From CAZPDM01 sp964585305 (GTDB lineage Bacteria > Planctomycetota > Uabimicrobiia > Uabimicrobiales > JABWCH01): 22,359 bases of DNA. Position 1 is the stretch's first letter. Each line of letters opens with the position of its first letter. The notes below the pieces were generated by a model. It saw only the letters and a list, made by a program, of their open reading frames with translations. It was not told the DNA's origin and did not search any database. Shown one piece after another: positions 14,254-22,351 of the stretch. Where the stretch lies: NCBI GenBank assembly GCA_964585305.1, contig CAZPDM010000076.1, positions 1-22,359 on the forward strand, given 5' to 3'. The translations under genes were made by a program, and so were the position numbers.

Positions 14254-15164
14254 AGTCGTGTTTTTAATAAATCAATCCGTCGTTGAATTCGGTTTTGGTA
14301 TGCTATAAATTCGCTTGCTCTACATTTTATTAAAGCTTTTTGTAAAATTGGTAAAGCGGCTGGGTCTTCATAAAGAAGTAAGGATTGCAACGATTGCTCA
14401 ACAATTGATGAATTTTTATCTTCTAATGCTTTTTCTAGTGCTGGTAATCCTTCAGTATCTTGAAGCTTTCCTAATGCTTTTATAGCATAATAACGTAAAT
14501 CAAAACTAGCATCGTTTTGTATTTCAACATCAGAACTAGAAGGTTGTTTACTTTCTAAGTAAATCTTTGCAATCGATGGAACAACCTCTGGATCTCCAAT
14601 ATTAGCAAGTGTTTCAATAGCAATCCTACGAAAAGATCTATTTCCTCTTTCTAAGTTTGTTACTAAATCAGAAATAGCTGGTTGCCCAATTTTAACTAGT
14701 GTCATTGAGCATTGCATTTTTCCAGTTGTTCCCATATTAGGATGTGCCATTGCCGCTACTATATACGGAACTGAAACACTTTTTAATTGTGCTAATTCCT
14801 CACGGGCCCTTTCCCAATAAGAATTGATATCTTCATTTCGAAAACCTGCAGGAATATTTTGATTTCCTCCAAAGAAAAATTTTACCATAAAAATACTTAG
14901 TGCTTCCATTCCAACTGGGCCTAATCCTAATATTTTTTTTCTTGATTGTTGCCAAATTTCACTATCTCCATCATAAAATGTATCTAGCCATAATCGTAAA
15001 TTTTGGCTTTGTGAAGCCGACAATGAAGATATGTCTGTTTCAAGTGGGGTAACAACAACAGGAATATATTCCTCTGATTTTTTTGTAGAAGTAGATTGAT
15101 TTTGACAACCTATAAATATTGCTAAAATAATAATATTTATAAAAAAAATATGATTTTTTATCAT
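14250..15164 (-). CDS. HEAT-repeat lipoprotein
   Basis: A 304-aa predicted lipoprotein with a hydrophobic N-terminus ending in FIGC (Cys20). Positions about 100-300 hold repeated helical pairs of HEAT type, such as GQPAISDLVTNLERGNRSFRR, ALGKLQDTEGLPALEKAL and YEDPAALPILQKAL. HEAT repeats form curved protein-binding surfaces, so a scaffold role at the envelope is likely; no enzymatic motif is seen. It has a textbook ribosome binding site (AGAGGAG, 4 nt before ATG). Its 5' end lies only 29 bp from the first possible start of the divergent Prc protease gene, so the two promoters must overlap each other or the opposing gene. Its 3' end overlaps the Thg1-like gene. Confidence 0.85.
   Translation of the reverse strand: MIKNHIFFINIIILAIFIGCQNQSTSTKKSEEYIPVVVTPLETDISSLSASQSQNLRLWLDTFYDGDSEIWQQSRKKILGLGPVGMEALSIFMVKFFFGGNQNIPAGFRNEDINSYWERAREELAQLKSVSVPYIVAAMAHPNMGTTGKMQCSMTLVKIGQPAISDLVTNLERGNRSFRRIAIETLANIGDPEVVPSIAKIYLESKQPSSSDVEIQNDASFDLRYYAIKALGKLQDTEGLPALEKALEDKNSSIVEQSLQSLLLYEDPAALPILQKALIKCRASEFIAYQNRIQRRIDLLKTRL
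15102..15131 (+). promoter_or_regulatory. Candidate promoter of the Prc protease gene
   Basis: TTGACA (15102-15107, exact consensus), an 18-bp spacer and AATAAT (15126-15131, 5 of 6). It sits inside the 5' coding end of the divergent HEAT-lipoprotein gene, as expected given the 29-bp gap. Transcription would start near 15138, about 55-80 nt before the two possible ATGs. Confidence 0.35.
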
Positions 15165-15193
15165 AAAACTCCTCTTATTGAAAGAATAAGAAT

Positions 15194-17341
15194 ATGTTTG
15201 ATTTTAAGGAATTTTTTAAAATGAAAAGAAATATTTTCTATATAGGGATTTTGATTCTAGTAATTTTTATACTTAATCTTCAATCTCAGCAAATACAACT
15301 TTCTCAAGATGAAGAAACTAAAAGAATTACTAATAGTGTGTTAACGATTCTTGAATATAGCCATTACTTAAAACCTAAAATTGATGAAAAAATTTCTCAA
15401 GAACTTTTTGGAGAATATTTTAATAGATTAGATCCTAATCATTATTTTTTTTTACAATCTGATATAGAAGAATTTAGTAAATATAAACCACTCATAAAAG
15501 ATCATATAAAAGCAGGAAATTTAGAATTTGCCTTTAAATTGCATGAAAGATTTCTTACGCGTGTTTATGATAGAGTTCAATATACTCAAGAATTACTGAA
15601 AAATTCTGTGAAATTTGATATTGAAGAAACTTTATTGATAGATCGGAAAGAATCATCTTGGCCAAAAGACAGAGAAGAATTAAATGAAATATGGAGAAAA
15701 AATATCAAAAATCAGTTGCTTCAAAATGAAATTTCTGAGCTTAAAGCCAAAAAAGATGAAAGTAAAAATATAAGTTCAGATACTACTAATAAAAAAGAGA
15801 AGATTGATAACGAAATAAAAAATGTTATAGATAATGTAAATATCGATCCAAAAGAACGTATTTTTAGACGATATGAACGGTTTTATCGTTCTCTTCAAGA
15901 ACGAGATGCGTATGATGTTTTAGAAGATTTTCTAAATTGTTTAACAATGATTTTTGATCCTCATACAGATTATATGAATTGGCGCAATTTCCAAGATTTT
16001 ACGATTTCGCTTACATTATCATTAGATGGAATTGGTGCTGTTCTTGGATCAGAAGATAGCTATGCTAAAATAATTAGTATTGTTCCTGGAGGAGCGGCAG
16101 ATCGTCAAGGTGAACTTAAAGCAGGATACTATGTTATTGAAGTCGCACAAGAAAATAGTCCTGCAGAATCTGTAATTGATATGCCATTGAATAAAGTTGT
16201 TCGTAAAATTCGTGGTGAAAGAGGAACAAAAGTTACTCTTACAGTAATGAAAAATTTGCAAAGTGTCCCATTTAAAATTACTATTGTTCGGGATCAAATT
16301 AAATTAGAAGATCGTGCTGCAAAAGGTGAAGTACGTGAAATTACTTTGCCTAATTCTAAAAAAACAAAAATTGGAATTGTTTATTTACCTTCTTTTTATC
16401 GAGATTTTGAAGGAAATAAAACCAATCGTGATGCGCGTAGTAGCTATAAAGATATTAAAAAAGTTATAGATGATATGGCAAAAAAGGATAAAATATCTGG
16501 GATATTAATTGATTTGCGTTATAATCCAGGTGGAAGTCTTGACGAAGCTATTGATATATCTGGTTTGTTTATTAAATCTGGTCCAGTGGTACAGGTTAAA
16601 ACATCAGGCGATGCAACATACGTTCGGAAAGATGAAGATGGTGGATTTGCTTACAATTTTCCTGTTGTTGTAATAGTAAACGCATTTAGTGCTTCAGCTT
16701 CCGAAATTATGGCGGCAGTTTTACAAGATTATGAGAGAGGAATTGTTGTTGGCCAGACTACTTATGGAAAAGGAACTGTCCAAAATCTTCTCGATCTTAC
16801 TATGTATTTACCTGAATTACCAAAAGCTGGTGCATTAAAATATACAACTGGAAAATTCTATCGTGTTAATGGTGGTGCAACTCAACAAAAAGGCGTTGTT
16901 CCTGATATTATTTTCCCATCTTTATATACCATTGAAGAATTTGGCGAAGCTTCACAAAAACATGTTCTTGCTTATGATGAAATTAAAATGCAGTCATATA
17001 AAAAATATGGAGTCCGTCGGTATTTGCCGGCAATTGTTGAAAGATCTCAAGAGCGTATAAAAAATGATGCTAACTTTCAAGAATTGCAATCTTATATCTC
17101 AAAATGGAAAGAACGGAAACAAAATAAACTTGTTTCTTTAAACCTTAAAACTCGTATGGCTGTTGATGAAGAAGATGAGAAACTTTCTAAATCTTTAGAA
17201 AAATTTAGAGATGACAATACTAGTAAAAATCTTCGATATGTTCAAACTGAAGAAACTTCTGACAATAAAATAGAATACAAAGATTTGTATCTTGAAGAGT
17301 CTGTTAATATTCTTGTTGATTTGATCGCACTTATTAAATAG
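15194..17341 (+). CDS. prc: C-terminal processing (tail-specific) protease, Prc/Tsp type, S41 family
   Basis: A periplasmic serine protease that cleaves proteins from exposed C-termini. The 715-aa reading has a signal anchor (about 11-30), an N-terminal Tsp helical domain (about 42-265: FNRLDPNHYFFLQSDI, FDPHTDYMNWRN), a PDZ domain (about 270-355) and the S41 core with ILIDLRYNPGGSLDEA (437-452), candidate catalytic Ser501 in FSASASE and Lys526 in GKGTVQ. The Ser-Lys spacing of 25 matches E. coli Prc. A ~130-residue C-terminal extension follows. A second ATG at 15221 (706 aa, AAGGA 10 nt upstream) gives a more typical signal peptide, MKRNIFYIGILILV, and may be the true start. The insert at about 180-210 is Lys/Asn-rich and probably disordered. 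Confidence 0.95.
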   Translation: MFDFKEFFKMKRNIFYIGILILVIFILNLQSQQIQLSQDEETKRITNSVLTILEYSHYLKPKIDEKISQELFGEYFNRLDPNHYFFLQSDIEEFSKYKPLIKDHIKAGNLEFAFKLHERFLTRVYDRVQYTQELLKNSVKFDIEETLLIDRKESSWPKDREELNEIWRKNIKNQLLQNEISELKAKKDESKNISSDTTNKKEKIDNEIKNVIDNVNIDPKERIFRRYERFYRSLQERDAYDVLEDFLNCLTMIFDPHTDYMNWRNFQDFTISLTLSLDGIGAVLGSEDSYAKIISIVPGGAADRQGELKAGYYVIEVAQENSPAESVIDMPLNKVVRKIRGERGTKVTLTVMKNLQSVPFKITIVRDQIKLEDRAAKGEVREITLPNSKKTKIGIVYLPSFYRDFEGNKTNRDARSSYKDIKKVIDDMAKKDKISGILIDLRYNPGGSLDEAIDISGLFIKSGPVVQVKTSGDATYVRKDEDGGFAYNFPVVVIVNAFSASASEIMAAVLQDYERGIVVGQTTYGKGTVQNLLDLTMYLPELPKAGALKYTTGKFYRVNGGATQQKGVVPDIIFPSLYTIEEFGEASQKHVLAYDEIKMQSYKKYGVRRYLPAIVERSQERIKNDANFQELQSYISKWKERKQNKLVSLNLKTRMAVDEEDEKLSKSLEKFRDDNTSKNLRYVQTEETSDNKIEYKDLYLEESVNILVDLIALIK

Positions 17342-17418
17342 AGTAGTTTAATTTTTGAAGGCGATTCATCAACAAAGTAAAAAATTCGTGGTTTTCTCGC
17401 CAAAATTCTATAAATTTG

Positions 17419-17437
17419 GGGCACGCAACGCGTGCCC
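17419..17437 (+). terminator. Hairpin terminator downstream of prc
   Basis: GGGCACGC (17419-17426), a 3-nt loop, then GCGTGCCC (17430-17437), followed by ATATTTTC. It is a short but fully GC-rich stem, about 80 bp after the stop codon, unusual against the AT-rich surroundings. Nothing else is recognised at 17342-17505. Confidence 0.65.
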
Positions 17438-17505
17438 ATATTTTCTAAAAAGATAGGAAAATAATAAAAGAAGAAATATTTGATTGTATTTTCCGTTAAA
17501 AATAA

Positions 17506-17727
17506 TAAGTACGTTGGCAAAAGTATTTGGACTAAGAATTTATTTATACATTCCTATCTCAATACTAACTTTAGCTCAGTAAACTTGTCCATGGTAGGAA
17601 TTAACCCGCCGCTTATAAATAAAGGCTTTAAAGAAAAAATTGCAGTGACGGGTTCAATTCCTCACAACTGGATCTCAAACACATAGTTGGCATATTTTTA
17701 GTTCAAAAACTTTTGTCTATTCATTTA
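17506..17727 (+). repeat. ~220-bp TIR element, copy C
   Basis: A near full-length copy in the same orientation as copy B and opposite to copy A. The left end reads TAAGTACGTTGGCAAAAGTA and the right end CTTTTGTCTATTCATTTA, forming imperfect terminal inverted repeats. The inner AGGAATTAACCCGCCG and TGACGGGTTCAATTCCT arms are present but pair less well than in copy B. It keeps the ~19-bp segment between CCAACT-type repeats that copy B has lost. It ends 5 bp from the stop codon of the minus-strand ATP-grasp gene and fills most of the 391-bp gap after prc. Confidence 0.88.
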
Positions 17728-17732
17728 GTGGT

Positions 17733-18860
17733 TTAAAGATTATTATAGTACTGATTAGAATATTTAATTGCTTCTTGTAGTTTGTTTGTAATTCCAATAT
17801 TTTGGCGACTAATTTGAGCATAATTATTAAGTTCTGGCAAGTAACAAATATTAGGCCGATATATCATTATTTCAATAACTCTTTGGATCATCATTTTTAA
17901 ATAATCATTATAAAAGATGCCTCCTAATATTTCTTTGCGTGCATCAGGTATAGGATTATTAAAATCGATTGCCCAAGGTTCGCCTTGATGATCGAGAATA
18001 AATTCTACAGAATTCATTTCATAACCAAATAAACGGTTGAGTACTTTAGCATGATCAATTACTTTTAAACCTTGTTCAGATGTTAGAAAGTTAGGTTCAA
18101 AAATATACTGGGATGTTCTAAATCGATATTTTACAGGCATAATTTCTCTGCCTATACAAAGGCAGCGAATTTGCCAATCATAAGGTGTAGGAACAGCCTT
18201 TTGCACGGTCATTATTTCTATTCCACTTGTTTGATAATAACTATTAAGTTCTCTAATATCGTTAACCTGATATACGCGGAAGCCACCATGTCCTGCAGCA
18301 GGTTTTATATAGCAAGGAAAACCTACATCGTTCGCAATTTGCCCCCAATCAATATTCCCTTTTCTATAAGGATAGGGGCGGCCATTTTGGTAAATTGGAG
18401 GTAGTATGTAAGTAGGAGGGATGTTGAGTCCAATAGCTTTTGCTGTAGCATATCCGACATCTTTATTATTGATGAAATAGTGAAAACTAAGAGGATTATT
18501 TATAATATAAATTCCTCTAAAAGCAAATGTCATAAATACGCCAACAGCATGTGTGACTAAATGTGAACCACGATCAATAATAAGATGATAAGAAGACATA
18601 AAATCTATAGGAATTTCATGCACTACAATATCATCTGCTACAATCTGCCAAGGCCCTTGTACAGGAGGTTTTGTTAGTTTGGAGTTTAAACGATTTTCCA
18701 AGTCATTTGCAAAATCTTGACTCATTCCAGAATAATCGTCTGGGTGAATTTTCCATGTATTATTTTGGTATTCAATAGTTAGCCTATTAAGATATTTACG
18801 CAAATCAATTGCAAAAGATTCTTCAAAGTGAAACAAGCCAACATGAAAATCAATGGGCAT
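17733..18860 (-). CDS. ATP-grasp family ligase of unknown substrate
   Basis: A 375-aa protein with ATP-grasp features: a linker and lid start in NKDVGYATAKAIGLNIPPTY (132-151), the nucleotide-binding strand CYIKPAAGHGGFRV (183-196, Lys186) and the metal-binding pair EFILD and WAIDFNNPIPD (Glu286, Asp299, Asn301). Such enzymes form amide or peptide-like bonds through acyl-phosphate intermediates (RimK, D-Ala ligase, glutathione synthetase). The N-terminal ~110 residues are unfamiliar. No peptide-precursor or partner synthetase gene is adjacent, so the substrate cannot be named. The start is supported by TAAGG about 6 nt upstream. It is divergent from the dehydrogenase-family gene and its 3' end abuts repeat copy C. 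Confidence 0.85.
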   Translation of the reverse strand: MPIDFHVGLFHFEESFAIDLRKYLNRLTIEYQNNTWKIHPDDYSGMSQDFANDLENRLNSKLTKPPVQGPWQIVADDIVVHEIPIDFMSSYHLIIDRGSHLVTHAVGVFMTFAFRGIYIINNPLSFHYFINNKDVGYATAKAIGLNIPPTYILPPIYQNGRPYPYRKGNIDWGQIANDVGFPCYIKPAAGHGGFRVYQVNDIRELNSYYQTSGIEIMTVQKAVPTPYDWQIRCLCIGREIMPVKYRFRTSQYIFEPNFLTSEQGLKVIDHAKVLNRLFGYEMNSVEFILDHQGEPWAIDFNNPIPDARKEILGGIFYNDYLKMMIQRVIEIMIYRPNICYLPELNNYAQISRQNIGITNKLQEAIKYSNQYYNNL

Positions 18861-18962
18861 AAAATTACCTTAAAAGTTTTTGATGAAAAAAATAGTTTAA
18901 CAATCTTTCTTTGATTGAAAATCTAAGAATTGTGAAAAAAAATCTATTTTATGGAGAAAAAA

Positions 18963-20063
18963 ATGGCACAGGAAATAATTATGGATGGGAAAGACTTGTA
19001 TAATTTTATGAAGCAAGTTTTTCTTAAAATTGGAGTTCCTGAATCAGATGCTAAAATTTGTTGCGATGTTTTAATAGCAGCAGATATAACAGGAATTGAT
19101 TCACATGGAATCAATCGATTGAAAATTTATGTAGATAGAATTAAAGAAGGAACACAACTTCCAACAACCGACTGGAAAATTGTTCAAGATTCCGAATCCG
19201 CTACTGTAATAGATGGTGGGAATGGAATGGGACATGTTACAGCGTATCATGCAATGAAAATTGCAATAGAAAAAGCCAAAAAATATGGTTGTGGAATTTC
19301 AGTTGTACGTAATAGTACTCATTTTGGCATCGCGGGCTACTATTCTAATATGGCTGTTTCACAAAATATGGCTGGGATTACTGTAACAAATGCACGGCCA
19401 TCTATTGCCCCGACTTTTGGCGTAGAGCCTATGCTTGGAACAAACCCAATTAGCTTTGCAATTCCGAGTGATATGCCATATCCATTCAGTTTAGATATGG
19501 CAACTTCTATTATCCAACGTGGTAAAGTAGAAATCTATGAAAAAATTGGAAAAGATACTGCTTCGGGTCTTGTAATTGATCAACAAGGTAACTATGTTAT
19601 AGATTCCCAAGCGATCCTTAAAGGTTTGTCAGCAGACGCAATGTCCTTACTTCCTTTGGGAGGCATGGGGGAAGAATTTAGCGGATATAAGGGCTATGGT
19701 CTTGCAACTATGGTAGAAATTCTTTCAACTGCTTTGAGCAATGCTTCTTTTTTAAAAGAGACATCTGGTGTAAAAAATGGGAAAAATGTTCCATTAGGAT
19801 TAGGACATTTTTTTATGGCAATTGATGTTGCGCATTTTCTTAATGTCCAATTGTGCAAATCGATTGTAGGAAATATAATGCGCGATTTAAAAAACAGTCG
19901 AAAAATGCCTGGGCATGAGAAGATTTATGTTGCAGGAGAAAAAGAATATCTGGAACGCCAGAAACGTGAAAAAGAAGGAGTTCCTATCAATCTAGCTAAT
20001 CAAAAAATCATGCTTCAGTTAAAACATGATTTGAAATTAGATGATATTATGCTACCATTTTAA
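18963..20063 (+). CDS. Malate/L-lactate dehydrogenase family NAD(P)-dependent oxidoreductase (Ldh_2 / YiaK type)
   Basis: A 366-aa member of the Ldh_2 family (MDH2, YiaK, ComC), unrelated to classical Rossmann lactate/malate dehydrogenases. It reduces 2-oxo acids with NAD(P)H. Visible family signatures are GIDSHGINRL (near 45-54), the catalytic region NSTHFGIAGYYS (His120), NARPSIAPTFG, MLGTNPISFAIP and FSLDMATS, with GGMGEEFSGYKGYGLA further on. The precise substrate (malate, lactate, diketogulonate, ureidoglycolate or other) cannot be read from sequence. The start at 18963 is preferred because GGAG ends 6 nt upstream; that GGAG belongs to an earlier in-frame ATG at 18951 that would otherwise add four residues. 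It converges with the YhcH/YiaL-family gene across a shared terminator. Confidence 0.94.
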   Translation: MAQEIIMDGKDLYNFMKQVFLKIGVPESDAKICCDVLIAADITGIDSHGINRLKIYVDRIKEGTQLPTTDWKIVQDSESATVIDGGNGMGHVTAYHAMKIAIEKAKKYGCGISVVRNSTHFGIAGYYSNMAVSQNMAGITVTNARPSIAPTFGVEPMLGTNPISFAIPSDMPYPFSLDMATSIIQRGKVEIYEKIGKDTASGLVIDQQGNYVIDSQAILKGLSADAMSLLPLGGMGEEFSGYKGYGLATMVEILSTALSNASFLKETSGVKNGKNVPLGLGHFFMAIDVAHFLNVQLCKSIVGNIMRDLKNSRKMPGHEKIYVAGEKEYLERQKREKEGVPINLANQKIMLQLKHDLKLDDIMLPF

Positions 20064-20090
20064 AATGATACTGTGTTCCCATTTTTTTAT

Positions 20091-20117
20091 AAAAAGCCAG
20101 CCATAAACTGGCTTTTT
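20091..20117. terminator. Bidirectional terminator between convergent genes
   Basis: AAAAAGCCAG (20091-20100), a 7-nt loop, then CTGGCTTTTT (20108-20117): a perfect 10-bp stem with T-runs on both strands. It lies between the oxidoreductase gene (plus) and the YhcH/YiaL-like gene (minus) and can serve both. Confidence 0.88.
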
Positions 20118-20142
20118 TAACTTAGAAGTTTAATCTTTCTTT

Positions 20143-20616
20143 CTAATATACAATTAAATCTTGATCATAAGTTACTGCAATTTTAATTACGACTTTAGAT
20201 ACTTCAGACTCTCCTGCTAATGGAGCATGCGCATCTTCTGGGAAAAAAACCGCAAAATAATCTTGATCCACATCTATCCACGTTTGTGGAATATCAGAAA
20301 AATAAATAATATCTTTTTCTTTTTGATACGGCTCGCAACATTCTTTACATGATATAAGACTGCGCCATCCAATTCTATCTCTTCCTTTTACAACATACTG
20401 AATATCAATATACTGACGATGTGCTTCCAGTTTTGCACTATTTTGTCCTTTTCCTTGATTTTTGCTAACAATAGCATAAATACGATCTCTTAAAATAGTA
20501 TGTCTTCCTTCAGATAAGCAAGATAGATTGCATTCCTTTAAAAAAGAAAATGCTGCAATAAAATCAGGATGGCATCTTAAATAGTGAGAATCATTAGAGA
20601 TATGTGATAAAATCAT
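20143..20616 (-). CDS. YhcH/YjgK/YiaL family protein
   Basis: A 157-aa protein of the DUF386 family (YhcH, YiaL, EbgC), cupin-like proteins linked to sugar-acid and sialic-acid catabolism whose exact reaction is poorly defined. The core reads LEAHRQYIDIQYVVKG (63-78), giving Glu64 and His66 as likely metal ligands. FFPEDAHAPL (124-133) supplies His130, and KVVIKI (141-146) carries the conserved Lys145. The length fits the family. It has a perfect ribosome binding site (AGGAGGG) before ATG. In E. coli, yiaL lies beside yiaK, an Ldh_2-family reductase; here the family neighbour is also an Ldh_2 gene but in convergent orientation. Confidence 0.92.
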   Translation of the reverse strand: MILSHISNDSHYLRCHPDFIAAFSFLKECNLSCLSEGRHTILRDRIYAIVSKNQGKGQNSAKLEAHRQYIDIQYVVKGRDRIGWRSLISCKECCEPYQKEKDIIYFSDIPQTWIDVDQDYFAVFFPEDAHAPLAGESEVSKVVIKIAVTYDQDLIVY

Positions 20617-20712
20617 AAAGTCCCTCCTATTAAGTTTTTTAAGATAATCTCTTAATGATATTGTCCTATTTTTTTTTGTTTATTCTACTAAAAAATTCTA
20701 TTTTTTTAGAAA

Positions 20713-22296
20713 TTAATAGTCTTCATCATCTGTTTCATCACTTGGTTTTTCTTGATCTTGGGAATCTTCAATAACGCCATCTACCTCATCAAAATCATTG
20801 TTTAAGTCTTTTGGGTTTGGGGTGATGTTATTTTTTTTATTTTCAGCATCAAGTGCTGCTTGATATTTTTCTTTTCGCTCGTAATATTCTTTTAACATAT
20901 TAGAATTGGGATTGTTTTTGTTAAGAAGCGTGATAGCATAATTTTGCATTTTTACAGCTTCTTCTAGTTCTCCTACTGCAAAAAGTGCTGCAGCATAAGT
21001 ATCTACAATATAATCCTGTTTCTTTTTGCTTATTTCGTATGCTATTTTAGAAATTTCCAAGGTAAAATTTGTATGCTGAATTTGAATAGAACTTTCTGTA
21101 AGAATGCGCCATGCTAAACTATTTAATTTATCTGCTATCGGCTGCTTATATTTTGGAACATATTTTAATTGATCTACTATTTTTAACAGTTCTTTTTCTG
21201 TAGTGATAGATAATTCTTCATTTTCTTTCTGAGTAATCAAAGTTGAATATATATCAATTGTCGTATTTAAGTTATTTATTATGTCATCTGCTAAGGGAAT
21301 TTTTAGGCTAGAAGATTCTTGATATTTTTCTAATTTTTTATAAAACTCTGAGTGATCTAATAAATCTTTAGAGCGTTCAATAGCCCAATTTTGATAATAA
21401 ATAGCTTTTTGATATTCCCCTTTTTTAAAGAGAGCAGCAGCATAAGCATCGCATATTTGCGCGTCATATATATTGAAATGTATTTGTTGATCTATTTTCT
21501 CAGTAAGTTTCTCTGCTAATTTTATCGCAAAGTCAACATTACAATTTGGCATATTTTGTGAGGATATAAAATTAATAAGAGCAATACAACTATTTATAAT
21601 ATCAGGATGACGAGAAAGTTTTTGAACATATTCAAGTATTTCTTTTTCTAATACTTCTGATGAAGTCTTTTCTTGTTTTTGAATGATTTGACAATATTGA
21701 AAATATTTTTCACTAAATTCTTTTATAATCCTACTTGTATCTGATGTATAGCTATTATTAAATAACATTTCTAACATATTTTCCATCCCATAAAAAGGAT
21801 GTCCATGCCATACAATAGTACCATCTTTTCCTATAATAAAGCTGTGAGGAATTCCAAGTATTCCAAATTTTTTCATGTATTTTTTATAGGTTACATCTTT
21901 TTCATCCAAAGCTAGTTTATATAAAATTTGGGAATTTATATTCTTTGTTGAGAAACTGCTTTCTATATCTTCTTGTGTTTTGTAGCGAGATGAAATTTTT
22001 CTATTTTTTATGAATTCATTCAATGAATTATATGATTCATTACAAATTCCAATTACAATTAAACCTTCTTTATTCCATTTAGAGTGAACTTTATTTAAAA
22101 TTGCTATGCAATTTTGGCTAAATGGACACCAAGTAGCAAAAAATTCAATAACATAAATATTTTTATTCTGACCATCTTCTAATTTAATAATTTTGTCAGA
22201 TCTCCATTCTTTAATATCTAGTTCTGGAGCTAAAATATTTTCCTGTCCAGAGCATAAAATATTTAGGAATATCAATATCCATAAAAATTTAAACAT
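20713..22296 (-). CDS. Secreted thioredoxin-fold (TlpA/ResA-like) protein with TPR-like repeats
   Basis: The 527-aa product has an N-terminal signal sequence (about 1-17), a thioredoxin/redoxin fold (about 25-180) and an all-helical region with TPR-like pairs (about 265-320, CDAYAAALFKKGEYQKAI; about 420-460, VDTYAAALFAVGELEEAV), ending in a strongly acidic tail. In the active site FFATWCPFSQNC (52-63) the usual CxxC is CPFS: Cys57 stays, the partner is Ser60, and another Cys sits at 63. The cis-proline motif is GIPHSF (148-153). Classical disulfide exchange would need Cys63 or an external partner; a peroxiredoxin-like or chaperone role is possible. The ribosome binding site AAGGA lies 6 nt upstream. 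It may be an exported redox protein. Confidence 0.88.
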   Translation of the reverse strand: MFKFLWILIFLNILCSGQENILAPELDIKEWRSDKIIKLEDGQNKNIYVIEFFATWCPFSQNCIAILNKVHSKWNKEGLIVIGICNESYNSLNEFIKNRKISSRYKTQEDIESSFSTKNINSQILYKLALDEKDVTYKKYMKKFGILGIPHSFIIGKDGTIVWHGHPFYGMENMLEMLFNNSYTSDTSRIIKEFSEKYFQYCQIIQKQEKTSSEVLEKEILEYVQKLSRHPDIINSCIALINFISSQNMPNCNVDFAIKLAEKLTEKIDQQIHFNIYDAQICDAYAAALFKKGEYQKAIYYQNWAIERSKDLLDHSEFYKKLEKYQESSSLKIPLADDIINNLNTTIDIYSTLITQKENEELSITTEKELLKIVDQLKYVPKYKQPIADKLNSLAWRILTESSIQIQHTNFTLEISKIAYEISKKKQDYIVDTYAAALFAVGELEEAVKMQNYAITLLNKNNPNSNMLKEYYERKEKYQAALDAENKKNNITPNPKDLNNDFDEVDGVIEDSQDQEKPSDETDDEDY

Positions 22297-22321
22297 ATAA
22301 TTTCCTTTTCAAGAAGATATT

Positions 22322-22351
22322 TTTATATTTTGATAGAGATAAACGTAGCAA
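22322..22351 (-). promoter_or_regulatory. Candidate promoter of the thioredoxin-TPR gene
   Basis: Read on the minus strand: TTGCTA (22351-22346, 4 of 6), an 18-bp spacer and TATAAA (22327-22322, 5 of 6). It would start transcription about 20 nt before the ATG at 22296, with AAGGA in the leader. The short, plausible spacing is the main support. Confidence 0.4.

Noticed and set aside
18951..18962. ATG at 18951 as the start of the Ldh_2-family gene.
   Set aside because: Its own sequence (ATGGAG) supplies the ribosome binding site for the ATG at 18963, and no site precedes 18951.
20640..20712. TTCTA/TAGAA hairpin around a T-run as a terminator between the YhcH/YiaL-like gene and the thioredoxin-TPR gene.
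   Set aside because: It is a five-bp AT-only stem in AT-rich DNA, too weak to separate from chance.
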